Assembly: GCA_964396385.1 (NCBI GenBank)
Contig: CAYNFH010000001.1
Location: forward strand, 1 to 64,000
Source: CAYNFH01 sp964396385
Lineage (GTDB): Bacteria > Armatimonadota > Chthonomonadetes > Chthonomonadales > CAJBBX01
Length of the DNA stretch: 64,000 nt
Direction of reading: 5' to 3'
Shown: positions 52,675-61,774 of the stretch, in pieces
Numbering within the stretch: the first letter of the stretch is position 1
Layout: the number at the start of each line of letters is the position of its first letter
Position numbers and translations under genes: made by a program
Notes under the pieces: model-generated
What the model was told of the DNA's origin: nothing
Seen by the model: the letters and a program-made list of their open reading frames with translations, nothing else
Databases searched by the model: none

Positions 52675-52726
52675 GCGATTCTCCTTCTCCGAGGTGGCTG
52701 GTTCGCTCATGCCAGGCGGACCCCTC

Positions 52727-52918
52727 CTATTCCGTTACCGGCCGGACCGTCGGCAATATGGTCGCTACAGGCGGAGTGAAGTGGAGCCTCAGCGCCTCGC
52801 CCAGGTTCGCCAGAGCCTCGGATTCACTCTCGCCCTGGCTTGCAACCTCTATCTCCCTGCACTGGGCTATGTACCAGTTACCCTCCTGCCATACGTTCGC
52901 GGTGAAATGCTGCTTCAT
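52727..52918 (-). CDS. HicB-like protein, orphan
   Basis: AAGGAG precedes the ATG at 52918. The 63-residue protein (MKQHFTANVWQEGNWYIAQCREIEVASQGESESEALANLGEALRLHF) is the partial RNase H-like fold of HicB antitoxins: W-Y-I-A-Q-C-x-E, then G-x-x-x-x-E-A-L-x-N-L-x-E-A. There is no DNA-binding tail and no HicA toxin gene (a ~60-80 residue dsRBD-like protein) on either side. HicB-type proteins without HicA are common and may act as solitary proteins. Confidence 0.85.
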   Translation of the reverse strand: MKQHFTANVWQEGNWYIAQCREIEVASQGESESEALANLGEALRLHFTPPVATILPTVRPVTE

Positions 52919-52945
52919 GCTCGCTCCTTCTCGCACCTTCGATTG

Positions 52946-53187
52946 TTACTCCCGTTGGTCCCCTGTCAGCCCGAACTTCTCCAGCACCTGGGTGAGGCGG
53001 GCGTCGGCTTGCTCGCGCTCGGTGCGGGCGGCGGCCAGGTCCGCCAGGATCTCGGCCATGGGGCGGTGCGTTACGCGCTCTCCGAGAACTTGGGGACGTC
53101 GGTGGCGCCGCGGATGACGCAGGCGGCGTCCCAGAGCCATTGCTCCAAGGACGAGACGGAGAGGCGCTCGCCTTCGGCGGGCTCCAT
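52946..53187 (-). pseudogene. Relic of type I restriction methyltransferase gene hsdM
   Basis: From 53187 the frame reads LEQWLWDAACVIRGATDVPKF, the conserved start of the N-terminal helical domain of HsdM. A stop soon follows. One frame over, PMAEILADLAAARTEREQADARLTQVLEKFGL (to 52946) resembles the C-terminal helix of the same protein. The entire catalytic middle (NPPY/DPxxG) has been lost, leaving about 240 of ~1500 bases. No hsdR or hsdS is nearby. Confidence 0.6.
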
Positions 53188-53270
53188 GGTGAGGGTGTGC
53201 TGGGCGGTCAAGCGGGCCTCCGGAAGTTCGAGGTGGACCCTACGCGCCGATTCCGGCGCCATGAGCCACG

Positions 53271-53771
53271 CTAGGATTCGGGGCTCATCCGGCTACATCC
53301 TCCGGTATCTGAACCCACGCGCACAATCTGCAGGATGCTCTCCACGACCTCGTTCAGCGGAGCAGTGGTGTCGATCACGTGATGGGCGGTGCGGCGGAGG
53401 AGCGGCTCGAACGTTTCGATGTGTCTCCGGACCTCCTGGAGCTCTTCGGCGGACTTACCGTAGCGGTTGGTGGTTCGACGGGCGAGCCGCTCGAAGATCA
53501 CGCCGGTCGGAGCCGTCAGTAGGATGATGTGGTCGAACTGAGGGTAGAACCTCCCCTGGTTGGTGGCGCAGCCGGAAAGGAACAGGACGTCGCCCTCGGC
53601 GGTCGAGAGGAGCTCCTGGATGAGATCCTCGCGCCAGACCCAGTCGCCGTCCGGTCCGCGCTCCGACCAGCCGTAATCCGCATCTACCGCCTTGTATCCG
53701 CGGTCGGCAAGAGCCTGAATGACGGAGGACTTGCCGGTGCCGGACATCCCGGTGAGAAGGACGCGTTTCAT
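53271..53771 (-). CDS. P-loop kinase/AAA-like ATPase (shikimate-kinase-like size)
   Basis: The 166-residue protein starts MKRVLLTGMSGTGKSSVIQALADRGYKAVDADYGWSE with a perfect Walker A (GMSGTGKSS, 8-16) and a D-x-D after the second strand, as in small nucleotide or shikimate kinases. DVLFLSGCATNQGRFYPQFDHIILLTAP and FERLARRTTNRYGKSAEELQEVRRHI (lid-like Arg-rich helix) support a kinase fold. Substrate unknown. It lies next to the hsdM relic on the same strand. Confidence 0.85.
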   Translation of the reverse strand: MKRVLLTGMSGTGKSSVIQALADRGYKAVDADYGWSERGPDGDWVWREDLIQELLSTAEGDVLFLSGCATNQGRFYPQFDHIILLTAPTGVIFERLARRTTNRYGKSAEELQEVRRHIETFEPLLRRTAHHVIDTTAPLNEVVESILQIVRVGSDTGGCSRMSPES

Positions 53772-53810
53772 GTATCCTTAGGAACCACGGCATACAAACC
53801 GCTATGTAAA

Positions 53811-53840
53811 GCAGATCCCTCGCGGAGCTCGGGATGACAG
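53811..53840. repeat. Half copy of the GTCATTCC palindromic repeat
   Basis: GCAGATCCCTCGCGGAGC and TCGGGATGACAG match the right arm of the repeats at 17383 and 23808 with a few changes. The left arm is missing. Confidence 0.6.
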
Positions 53841-53931
53841 ATTGGTGCGGTTCGAGTATCTATCCAACAGCGTGGTGGTTCCGCTATTGGCCACTGGGAT
53901 TCGAACGCCGACCTGATTGATTGGATCGGTG

Positions 53932-54627
53932 CTACTTCACGGCAACCGGCGTGGGGTTTTGGGGCAGGCAGTTTCTTGCGAGCCACTGGGGGTAGACGGT
54001 TGCTTTCCACCGGCCGGACTTCACCCACGGATCGCCGTCCAGCCAGGCCTGGATCTTCTTGTCGTCCGTGCCGCGGAAGAGCGCTATCTCGCGGACCGCA
54101 TCGCCGGAGGTGGCCACCGCGTGGAAAGCCAGGCCGGCGCTCGCGCCATCGCGTATCGCGTCACGGTGTGGCGTGCCGGCCGGCTGCTTCGGCAGCGCCC
54201 CATTCTCCAGGCGCTCAAGCACCACCAGCCGGTTCTCTTCTATGGAATCCGCGTCGGCCCCGGTGACCCGAAGTACCTCGCCGAAATCCGGTTTCAGCGG
54301 CACCACGTGCGCGGTGAAGATGCCGTGCTGGAAGAAGGGGTCCGGTTTGAAGCTCTCGTCCACGTCCCGGCGGGACTTGACGGTGAGCAGCACGATACCC
54401 CGGCGCGTCCCACCCGGATCCCGCATCGGACCGGCCACGGTGAGCCGCTTCAGATCGTAGAGGCGCCTGGAATTGCCCAGGTGGGCCTTCATCATCTCTT
54501 CGCTCTCCGCCTGGGAGAGCATGGCCTGCACCTTGGTGTGCTCGATGAACACCCACCAGGACCGTTCTTGCGCCTTACCGCCGCCCGGCGCGCCAAGCGC
54601 ACAGGCAAGCATGATCGTCATCCACAT
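53932..54627 (-). CDS. Exported protein with two YCII-like domains
   Basis: A short signal peptide (MWMTIMLACALGAPGGGKAQE) leads to a first YCII-like half (SWWVFIEHTKVQAMLSQAESEEMMKAHLGNSRRLYDLKRLTVAGPMRDPGGTRRGIVLLTVKSRRDVDESFKPDPFFQHGIFTAHVVPL). A second, shorter half follows (NRLVVLERLENG...VREIALFRGTDDKKIQAWLDGDPWVKSGRWKATVYPQWLARNC). The pattern GPMRDPGG and the DPF/W-x-x-G-x-F/W pairs are typical of YciI. YciI proteins are normally single-domain and cytoplasmic, so an exported tandem is uncommon. Role unknown. Confidence 0.8.
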   Translation of the reverse strand: MWMTIMLACALGAPGGGKAQERSWWVFIEHTKVQAMLSQAESEEMMKAHLGNSRRLYDLKRLTVAGPMRDPGGTRRGIVLLTVKSRRDVDESFKPDPFFQHGIFTAHVVPLKPDFGEVLRVTGADADSIEENRLVVLERLENGALPKQPAGTPHRDAIRDGASAGLAFHAVATSGDAVREIALFRGTDDKKIQAWLDGDPWVKSGRWKATVYPQWLARNCLPQNPTPVAVK

Positions 54628-54809
54628 CCCCGGATCTCCCTCTCCCCGTAATGACCGCTCGCCCGGATCGATTCGCGATCAGGGCGGGAAAGACCTTCCG
54701 GGAAGCCGAGCGACCCGGTGTGTTTAGCGCGTGCCTTGTCATAGCCGATAGAGAAAGCGCCTGAACCTGCTCTCCTCACCGCTCCGGCGAGAGGAGCGGC
54801 GCGCGAGAC

Positions 54810-56114
54810 ATGACGTCCGTAACCGTCCAGCCCCAGAGCATATCCCGGCAGGCGCCTCCGGAAGTGCGGCGGAACCGCTGGCTCCTCTTTTGGAGCCAGG
54901 CGGTCTTCATGTTTGCCGCGGGCCTGCTGGACGTAAAGACGCTCCTGCCGGCTTTCGTCAGCAGGTACAGCGCATCCCTGCTGCTCGTCGCCCTCCTGCC
55001 GGCCCTCGGCTCCGGCTGCAAGCTGCTGCCGCAGCTCTTCGCGGCTCACGTCATGCGCCCACACGCGCACAAGAAGCCGTGGCTGCTGGCTGCGGACCTG
55101 GCGCGCATTCTGCCCATCGCGGGTCTCGCGTGGATGCTGTTTGTCCGGCCGCGCGCTGCCGGGCCGGCCGTACTACCCGTGTGTTACTTCGCCCTTATTC
55201 TGTTTACCGTGGCCAACGGCGTTGGAGCCATCGCATGGTGGGACATCCTGGGCAAGACCGTCCCACGCTCCGATCGGCCGGGGCTGTTCGGTGGTATGAT
55301 GCTGGGAGGATCGGCTATGGGGCTTGCGGCCGGCGCGCTGGTGGAGGCCCTGCTCAAGAGCTCGCGCGGGCCTTTTTCGCACGATTTTGCCCTGCTGTTC
55401 GCCCTGGCGGTGGGCGCTCTGGCGGTTACGTTTGTCGTGGATGCCGGGCTGGTCGAGCCTGCCGGCAGCGCAGCGCCCATTCCGGATACGCGTCACGACT
55501 CCCTGGTTCGGCTCGTACGCCTGCTCAGGGATGGAGGGCCGTTCGCCCGGCTGATGCAGGCGCAGTTTCTGCTAGGAGTACCGGGTCTCGCCGCGGGGCT
55601 CTACACGCCGTACGCGCTTGGCGAGCTGAGGCTGCCCCTGGACGCTATGGGGCTGCTGGTGGCGGCCACCGCAGCGGGCTCTGGTGTGGGAGGCATCTTC
55701 CTGCCGGGACTGTCGCGACGGCGGGGTAGCCGGTCCGTCCTGGCGGTAGCGGCGTCAGCGGTGGTACTGGCGCCACTCGTCGTCGCGGCCGCGGGAGCTC
55801 TCCGGGGCTTCCTGGGCCTGCGCGCGGCGTGCTGCGCCATCAGCTTCGGCTGCCAGGGGCTGGCGACGAGCGGTCTGTTCGTCGGCATGAACGACCTCGT
55901 GCTCGCGCTGGCGCCGGCGGATGACCGACCGTTGTACGTTAGCCTGTCCAATTCTGTTTCAGGCCTGCTCGTGCCTCTTCCGCTGCTTGGAGGCGTGCTG
56001 GCCCAGCGGTTTGGCTCGGCCGCCGTGCTCTGGCTGTGTCCGCTGCCCGCAGTCGTGGGGCTGCTCAGGCTCCGCGCCCTGCGTGCGCCAGGCGTGGGGG
56101 CAGGGCCAGGATGA
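54810..56114 (+). CDS. Major facilitator superfamily transporter
   Basis: The 434-residue protein has about twelve hydrophobic helices, starting LLFWSQAVFMFAAGLLDVKTLLPAFV and ending LLRLRALRAPG, with the central cytoplasmic loop RHDSLVRLVRLLRDGGPFARLM between two six-helix halves. The glycine-rich GLFGGMMLGGSAMGLAAGALVEALL resembles the motif-B/C helices of drug and sugar transporters. The substrate cannot be predicted; there is no adjacent regulator or enzyme pointing to one. GAGGAG lies upstream of the ATG at 54810 but at a longer than usual distance. Confidence 0.85.
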   Translation: MTSVTVQPQSISRQAPPEVRRNRWLLFWSQAVFMFAAGLLDVKTLLPAFVSRYSASLLLVALLPALGSGCKLLPQLFAAHVMRPHAHKKPWLLAADLARILPIAGLAWMLFVRPRAAGPAVLPVCYFALILFTVANGVGAIAWWDILGKTVPRSDRPGLFGGMMLGGSAMGLAAGALVEALLKSSRGPFSHDFALLFALAVGALAVTFVVDAGLVEPAGSAAPIPDTRHDSLVRLVRLLRDGGPFARLMQAQFLLGVPGLAAGLYTPYALGELRLPLDAMGLLVAATAAGSGVGGIFLPGLSRRRGSRSVLAVAASAVVLAPLVVAAAGALRGFLGLRAACCAISFGCQGLATSGLFVGMNDLVLALAPADDRPLYVSLSNSVSGLLVPLPLLGGVLAQRFGSAAVLWLCPLPAVVGLLRLRALRAPGVGAGPG

Positions 56115-56222
56115 AACAGGTTCTGTACCGGTATTTATGGGTGGAGTGAGGGCCTCTTCTTCTACTGTAAATGCGGTATGGGAAGCCAAATCGGCTCCCC
56201 GGACGCTGTAAAGGAGAGAACC

Positions 56223-57359
56223 ATGCGCCCAAAACTCTTGTTGATTCCCATGCTGGCCGTACTTGCCGGCCAGGCGGCCCAGGCTCAGCAGTACACCGTT
56301 ACCGACATCACCCCGGCCGGCGTGGATGCTATCGCTACATCCACCAGCCTGTACGACGCGTTCAAGCCGGCGGGCGCGCTCTACTCTGGAGCGGACTTCT
56401 CCGATCCGAAGGCAGCCGTTTGGAACGGCTTTACGCAGGACGCGGTGAACCTGCATCCCGCCGCCATCTTCGACCTGCCCATCACCGGCGGAGAGGGACG
56501 ATCCATTGTGACCGGCACGGATGCCCTAACCCAGGTGGGATACGGCTCCGGCCCCAATACATCGCAGCGCGACCTCGCGGTGGCATGGAGCGGAACCGCG
56601 GACTCCGCCTCCGTGCTCCCGGTCCCGTTCAACCACTACGAATCGAGGGCGCTGGGCATCGGCAGCGGCCAGATCGTGGGATACGCGTACACGCAGCAGA
56701 GCTCGGGAGGCCGCGGCACCATCCACTTCTTCGCCGGCCCGCCCCACGCCCTGCTGTGGGATGAGACCACGCACGCGGTGGTAGACCTGGAGAACGGCGC
56801 GCAGGGCACGGTCGCCGTCGCGGCGACGTTTGGCAAGCAGGTGGGTTATGGAGGCGTCTACCCACCCACCACGCCCGGCCTGATTCTGGACCAGCCCAAG
56901 GCCATGATGTGGCAGGGCAGCCCCAATAACTTCGTGTGGCTGCATCCGCCGAGCGGCTACCAGGCGTCCGAGGCGCTGGAGACGGACGGGATCCAGGAAG
57001 CGGGCTGGGGACAGCTCAACGGCGGCGGAGGCAAGACTACGACCATTCCCCCTACCCACGCGATGTACTGGACCAATAGCGCGGCGAGCTTTGTGGACCT
57101 GCACCCCGCCGGGTACGTGAGCTCCTACGCGCTGGGCGTTGCCATGGGACAGCAGGTGGGCTACGGCACGGATGCGGCCGGGCTGAGCCACCCGCTGGTG
57201 TGGAGTGGAAGCGCGGCGAGCGTGGAGGACCTGGGCCAGTTCCTGCCGGCGGGATACAGTTCTGCCGTCGCGACCGGCATCGATACGTCCGGTAACATCT
57301 CCGGGTACGCGATCTACGGTACGCAGCGGCGGGCGATTATCTGGTCGCCCGTGCGGTAG
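56223..57359 (+). CDS. Exported HAF-repeat-like beta-propeller
   Basis: AAAGGAGAGAACC precedes the ATG at 56223, which opens a signal peptide (LLLIPMLAVLAGQAAQA). The 378-residue protein is built of seven units of the type (Q)VGYG...A(M/L)xW...xVDLHP: AAVWNGFTQDAVNLHP, AVAWSGTADSASVLP, ALLWDETTHAVVDLE, AMMWQGSPNNFVWLHP, AMYWTNSAASFVDLHP, PLVWSGSAASVEDLG and AIIWSPVR. These match HAF-type repeats of secreted proteins and would make one propeller. No PEP-CTERM tail is present. Function unknown; extracellular. Confidence 0.82.
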   Translation: MRPKLLLIPMLAVLAGQAAQAQQYTVTDITPAGVDAIATSTSLYDAFKPAGALYSGADFSDPKAAVWNGFTQDAVNLHPAAIFDLPITGGEGRSIVTGTDALTQVGYGSGPNTSQRDLAVAWSGTADSASVLPVPFNHYESRALGIGSGQIVGYAYTQQSSGGRGTIHFFAGPPHALLWDETTHAVVDLENGAQGTVAVAATFGKQVGYGGVYPPTTPGLILDQPKAMMWQGSPNNFVWLHPPSGYQASEALETDGIQEAGWGQLNGGGGKTTTIPPTHAMYWTNSAASFVDLHPAGYVSSYALGVAMGQQVGYGTDAAGLSHPLVWSGSAASVEDLGQFLPAGYSSAVATGIDTSGNISGYAIYGTQRRAIIWSPVR

Positions 57360-57475
57360 CCCCACGCCGAGCGCGGCGGTCTGGAATAGGCTGTAGGGGG
57401 CCGGGTGGCCTTTCGCATACCGGGCCGAGTGCCCAGAGGCCCGGCGGCCACCCCGTCCCGTCCCGGCTTTGGAGT

Positions 57476-57500
57476 GCGGCGGCTTGACGCCGCTTTCTCT
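57476..57500 (+). terminator. Possible rho-independent terminator
   Basis: GCGGCG-GCTTGA-CGCCGC followed by TTTCTCT, about 117 bases after the HAF-repeat gene. Confidence 0.6.
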
Positions 57501-57536
57501 GTGCCGTAATTCAAGCACTAATCGATAAACGCGGTA

Positions 57537-57563
57537 GGGGCCGGGCGCCGTCCCGGCCCCTTT
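57537..57563. terminator. Strong GC hairpin between convergent genes
   Basis: GGGGCCGGG-CGCCG-TCCCGGCCCC followed by TTTA. It lies between the HAF-repeat gene and the convergent TIGR03067 relic. Confidence 0.65.
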
Positions 57564-57578
57564 ACAGTGGGTCCGCGA

Positions 57579-57850
57579 CTATTCCTTCACCCGTTTGTAT
57601 CCTGCCAGGAAGAGCAAGGTCTTGGGCTTCGATTCAAAGCGGGTGGGGCGCGCCTTACCGGAGAGGTCGTAGCAGATCTTCATCCGGTCTCCGGAAAGCT
57701 GGACGATGGCGGGATAGGTCTTGCCCTTGTTGGGTCCCTCCGTCCCGTGCACGTCCATCCCCAGCGGCTTCCGGTTGGGAAGAACCGTCCACGTCCCGCG
57801 GTCCGGGCTTTCGGCGCCCAGGAGCCCGTACTCCCCTTCCGTGAACTCCA
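57579..57850 (-). pseudogene. C-terminal relic of a TIGR03067-domain gene
   Basis: The minus strand reads GTWTVLPNRKPLGMDVHGTEGPNKGKTYPAIVQLSGDRMKICYDLSGKARPTRFESKPKTLLFLAGYKRVKE to a stop at 57579. This is the end of the ~110-residue TIGR03067 domain, found mostly in Planctomycetota and some Acidobacteriota. There is no start; the frame begins right after the stop of the DUF2891 gene, so the 5' half has been replaced or deleted. Confidence 0.8.
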
Positions 57851-57851
57851 G

Positions 57852-58892
57852 TTACGACAACAGCAGCATGGCGTAGGCGGCAAGCCAGTGCTCCACCATG
57901 TAGTCGCTGCCGGACACCTGCGGGAGGGAGGCCGCCGCGTGCCGCTCGGCGGCGCGGAGGAGGGGCGCGGAGCGGCCGTCTTGCGGCGGAAGGTTCTCGG
58001 CGATGCGCGTGAACGCCGCCGCGCGGCTCAGGTTGAGGCCGTGCAGATGGGCGATCTGGCCATCGGTGGGATCGGAGACTTCGGCCGGTGTAAAGAGGGA
58101 TGCGGGCTCCTCCCGGGCCAATCCGGGCAGAAAGCTGGACAGCCACTCCGCGAACGCACCTGATTCCAGGAGTCGGGACATCAGGTCCGCTTCGCACAGG
58201 CAGGGAGACAGGAAGTCGGTTCCGGAGGGCTCGTAGCGCGCCGGACAGTCGATGTCGGCCCCGAACCACTTGCCGGCATGGAAGCGGATGGCATCCAGTA
58301 GGCGCAGGTCGCCCTGACCGGCCAGGAGCCGCGCGTAGTCCCAGGAGCGGGAGAGCGCGAAGGCGGTGTTGGAGTGCACGCCGATGCGGACCGGATGGCT
58401 TAGCCTCGGCAGCCAACCGACCAGCGCCTTCACGATATGGTGGGCCAGCGGGCGGACCGCCTCCGCCCACCGGCGGCCTTCGGGATCGTCCCAGGTCTCG
58501 AGCTCATGCTGGAGCGTCAGGAGCCAGCCCCAGCCGTAGGGTCGCTCGATCCACAGGTGCTGCGGCTGCTGGAAGAACCGCAGCTCGACGGCCAGGTTCT
58601 CCGAGGTGAGCTGCCGCCGCAGAGTCTCCTGGGCGGCGGCGGCGATGGGCTCCCGGGGCAGGAGCTTCAGCAGGCGGACCAGGACCCAGTGCATCTCCAC
58701 GGCGGAGTGCCAGTCGAAGCAGCCGTAGAAGGCCGGATGCTGCTCCCGGTGCGTAGGATAGGGGCCGGGTCCCGTGGCCACAAACAGCGGCATTACCGGA
58801 TACTCCCGCGTGATGCCGGCTATCGCCGCTCCCGCGATCTCTGCCGCCCGCTCACGGAGCAGTGCCACCCGCTGCTCCGTTTCGATTGACAT
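57852..58892 (-). CDS. DUF2891 family protein
   Basis: The ATG at 58892 (MSIETEQRVALLRERA) is preferred; a GTG at 58916 is possible and neither has a strong Shine-Dalgarno. The 346-residue protein matches DUF2891: THREQHPAFYGCFDWHSAVEMHWVLVRLLKL, RPYGWGWLLTLQHELETWD, RIGVHSNTAFALSRSWDYARLLAGQGDL and YEPSGTDFLSPCLCEADLMSRLL. The fold is probably an alpha/alpha toroid. The DWHSxVExHWxL and PSGxDFLSPxLxEA blocks look like active-site residues of an unknown enzyme. Cytoplasmic; no operon partner. Confidence 0.92.
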   Translation of the reverse strand: MSIETEQRVALLRERAAEIAGAAIAGITREYPVMPLFVATGPGPYPTHREQHPAFYGCFDWHSAVEMHWVLVRLLKLLPREPIAAAAQETLRRQLTSENLAVELRFFQQPQHLWIERPYGWGWLLTLQHELETWDDPEGRRWAEAVRPLAHHIVKALVGWLPRLSHPVRIGVHSNTAFALSRSWDYARLLAGQGDLRLLDAIRFHAGKWFGADIDCPARYEPSGTDFLSPCLCEADLMSRLLESGAFAEWLSSFLPGLAREEPASLFTPAEVSDPTDGQIAHLHGLNLSRAAAFTRIAENLPPQDGRSAPLLRAAERHAAASLPQVSGSDYMVEHWLAAYAMLLLS

Positions 58893-58960
58893 TTTGCCCG
58901 CCCACACCGGATCCACCCTGCGGCGAGTTTAGCCAGGCACGGTTGCCCGGCGTGTGCCGC

Positions 58961-61744
58961 TCACTCGGCGCCAGGACTCGCGAGCGCAATGAGCTGATCC
59001 GTGCTCATCTCACGCCCTCGTTCCCACGCAGCCGCGAACACCGCGTCGCCTAATTGCCCACGCGCCACGGCAACGTTGTGCTCGTAGTCGGCTCGTTCTC
59101 CTTCGAAGCGGGCGACGTGCGCCGACTCACGGATCCGCTCGATCCCGCCCCAAAGAGCAGTCGCCTCCGCTGGCCGGCCTTCGCGCAGAGTGAGCATGGC
59201 CCACCCCTCCAGTGAGACCAGAAGGGTCTGTTCTACATCTATTTCCATCGAGATCGCCGTGCTTCGCGACAAGAGCTTGCGGGCTTCTCGGAGATCCGAC
59301 CGTGCCAGGGCCGTCCGCGCCAATAGCGCTGTTAGCAGGGCCACGCTCTTCCTGTCGCCCAGGTCTGTGGCGATGGCAAGGGCCTCCTCCCTCAAGGCGC
59401 GGGACTCTTCATAATTTCCCTGTCGGTGGCGTACGCTTCCCAGCACGATCAGCGGGTAGATCGTCCCATGTGCGTTGATCAATTGGCGGAAGCCCCTCAG
59501 GCTCTCCTCGGCCCAGAGTCGCGCCTGCTCCAGATCGCCTTCTTCCAAGGCCGAGAACGCAAGGTTGACCAGCGCCGTTGCAGTTCCTTGATGATCGCCG
59601 AGTCCCCGGATAATGGTCAGGCTCTCTTCATAGAACGCCCGCGCCTCGCTGTACCGTCCCTCCGCAGCCGCCAGGACGCCGAGGTTGTTCAGTGACGCGC
59701 TGATGCCCTGGCTGTCCTCAAGCGCCCGCCGCGTCGCCAGACCTTCTTGGAGCAGCGCGCTCGCCTTCGCGTGGTCGATGGCAATCGCGAGTGCGCCCGC
59801 CGCGTTCAGTGCAGCAGCTCGCTCCCTGGTGGCGCCGCAGGCCTTGCTGTGCTCCAGTACAGCCTCCAGGTGACCAAGTCCGTCGCTGTAGTATCCGCGC
59901 ACTTCCCAGAACCGCCAGAGTGCGATGGTGAACCGCAGTTCCTTTGGGACGGCTTCAGGATCGTCGGCCAGTTCCTCCGCACACCACGCCAGCGCGGCGC
60001 GAATGTTTTCGTGCTCCATCTCGAGACTCCGGTGCCACCGCGCTTGATCCGCACCCCTTAACTGCTTAGCAGCTTCCTCCGCATACCATAGGAACCATTC
60101 ACAATGCCGGCGGCGTAGCTCACCCATCTCGCCGCTTTCCAGCAGGCGGTCGCGGGTGTACTGTCGGATCGTCTCCAGCAGTCCGAATCGGCCTGTTTCG
60201 TCGTGGGTTTCGTCCGCCAGCGGATCGTGCAGCGTCACGAGGGACTTATCTACCAGGCTGGACAGCAGGTCCATAACCTCCGATTCGTCGATTCCTCCCT
60301 CCGAGCAGACGGCTTCAGCCGCCCGCAATGCCCAACCTGCAGAAAACACAGACAGGCGGCGCAGCAGTTTCTTCTCCGCCTCGCTCAGCAGGTCGTAGCT
60401 CCAGTCAATGAGCGCTCTGAGGGTCTGCTGGCGAGGGAGGGCGGTGCGGCTTCCGCCTGTCAACAGACGGAAGCGCTGGTCCAGCCGTGAGCAGATCTCC
60501 TCGACGGGCAGAGCCCGGACGCGGGCCGCTGCCAGCTCTATGGCGAGCGGCATCCCGTCGAGACGTCTGAATATAGACGCGACCGAGGCGGCGTTCTGCC
60601 GGGTGATTGCAAATCCGGGCTGGCACAGCTTGACCCTCTCCGTGAAGAGCAGCACCGCCTCGGATTGCTGTACCTGGACAGGGTGAGTGTCGGTTCCTGT
60701 GCGAGGCAAGGAGAGTGAAGGTACACGGTAGGTCTGCTCACCGGTTACTTTTAACCCCTCTCGGCTGCTCGCCAGGATCTGCACGTGAGGGCAGAAGCGA
60801 AGTATCTGGTCGACTAAATGCGCGCAAGATTCGAGCAGGTGCTCGCAGTTGTCCAGTAAGAGGAGGAGCCGCTTCGGCTTCAGGGACTCCACCAGAGTAC
60901 GGGTGAGCGGCTTGCCAGATTCCTCACGCACTCCAAGCACCAACGCGACCTCCTGAGCCACAAGATCCGAATCCGTGACGGATGCCAGCTCGACCACCCA
61001 GACGCCATCGGGATACATGTCCAGCCTATTGGCCGCCACCTGGAGGGCCAGGCGCGACTTGCCACAGCCGCCTGAGCCCGTGAGCGTCAGAAGGCGCGCC
61101 GTCTTGATGAGCGTGTGAATCTCGCTCATCTCCTTCTCGCGACCGATGAAGGACGAGAGCTGTACGGGCAGATTGTTGGGCAGTTCGGTGCTGTCGAGTG
61201 ACCGGAGCGGGGGGAAGGCGGAGGCCAACTCAGGGTGGATTAGCTGAAAAACATGTTCGGGCCTTGCAAGATCGCGGAGACGATGTTCCCCGAGGCTAAG
61301 AAGGGAGCATAGGGGCGGAAGATTATCGCGTGCCAACTCCTGCGCAGCGGCAGAGATGAGCACCTGCCTTCCATGGCCCGCCGAAAGGAGCCGCGCGGCG
61401 CGGTTGAGCGCTTGCCCCACGTAGTCTCCATCCCGCGCTTCGGCGGCTCCCGTGTGAATCGCCATCCGGACACGGATCGACAGATCGCCTGCCGCAAGTG
61501 ATCGCAAACTGAGCTGCGAGTCAAGAGCAGCTCGCACGGCGCCCGGAGCGCCCGAGAAGGCGGCGCAAAAACCGTCTCCTACCGTCTTGAACACAATGCC
61601 ACCGTACCGTTCGACGGCTGCCTTGATGATACTGTTGTGGAGTGACAGGGCCTCACGCATTGGTTCGGGGAACTGTTCCCACAGACGAGTGCTTCCCTCG
61701 ATGTCGGTGAAGAGAAGCGTCACAGTGCCGGTCGGAAGGTTCAT
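58961..61744 (-). CDS. Class III nucleotidyl cyclase-like / NB-ARC-type ATPase / TPR regulator
   Basis: The 927-residue protein opens with a class III cyclase domain: VTLLFTDIEGSTRLWE (metal D14), FKTVGDGFCAAF (metal D57) and GDYVGQALNRAARLLSAGHGRQVLIS. Next is an AfsR/MalT-like ATPase: LTGSGGCGKSRLAL (Walker A, 221-234), LLLLLDNCEHLL (Walker B) and LPRQQTLRALIDWSYDLLSEAEKKLLRRLSVF. Then come ~10 TPR-like repeats (TRRALEDSQGISASLNNLGVLAAAEGRYSEARAFYEESLTI). There is no DNA-binding domain. Such proteins are frequent in soil bacteria; whether they make cAMP is mostly untested. It is divergent from a PQQ dehydrogenase across a palindrome-rich region. Confidence 0.92.
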   Translation of the reverse strand: MNLPTGTVTLLFTDIEGSTRLWEQFPEPMREALSLHNSIIKAAVERYGGIVFKTVGDGFCAAFSGAPGAVRAALDSQLSLRSLAAGDLSIRVRMAIHTGAAEARDGDYVGQALNRAARLLSAGHGRQVLISAAAQELARDNLPPLCSLLSLGEHRLRDLARPEHVFQLIHPELASAFPPLRSLDSTELPNNLPVQLSSFIGREKEMSEIHTLIKTARLLTLTGSGGCGKSRLALQVAANRLDMYPDGVWVVELASVTDSDLVAQEVALVLGVREESGKPLTRTLVESLKPKRLLLLLDNCEHLLESCAHLVDQILRFCPHVQILASSREGLKVTGEQTYRVPSLSLPRTGTDTHPVQVQQSEAVLLFTERVKLCQPGFAITRQNAASVASIFRRLDGMPLAIELAAARVRALPVEEICSRLDQRFRLLTGGSRTALPRQQTLRALIDWSYDLLSEAEKKLLRRLSVFSAGWALRAAEAVCSEGGIDESEVMDLLSSLVDKSLVTLHDPLADETHDETGRFGLLETIRQYTRDRLLESGEMGELRRRHCEWFLWYAEEAAKQLRGADQARWHRSLEMEHENIRAALAWCAEELADDPEAVPKELRFTIALWRFWEVRGYYSDGLGHLEAVLEHSKACGATRERAAALNAAGALAIAIDHAKASALLQEGLATRRALEDSQGISASLNNLGVLAAAEGRYSEARAFYEESLTIIRGLGDHQGTATALVNLAFSALEEGDLEQARLWAEESLRGFRQLINAHGTIYPLIVLGSVRHRQGNYEESRALREEALAIATDLGDRKSVALLTALLARTALARSDLREARKLLSRSTAISMEIDVEQTLLVSLEGWAMLTLREGRPAEATALWGGIERIRESAHVARFEGERADYEHNVAVARGQLGDAVFAAAWERGREMSTDQLIALASPGAE

Positions 61745-61774
61745 GCGAGCTCACACAACAATGCGGCATCTTCT

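Noticed and set aside
58961..61744. LuxR/AfsR transcription factor
   Set aside because: ATPase and TPR parts match that class, but the N-terminus is a cyclase domain and there is no helix-turn-helix.
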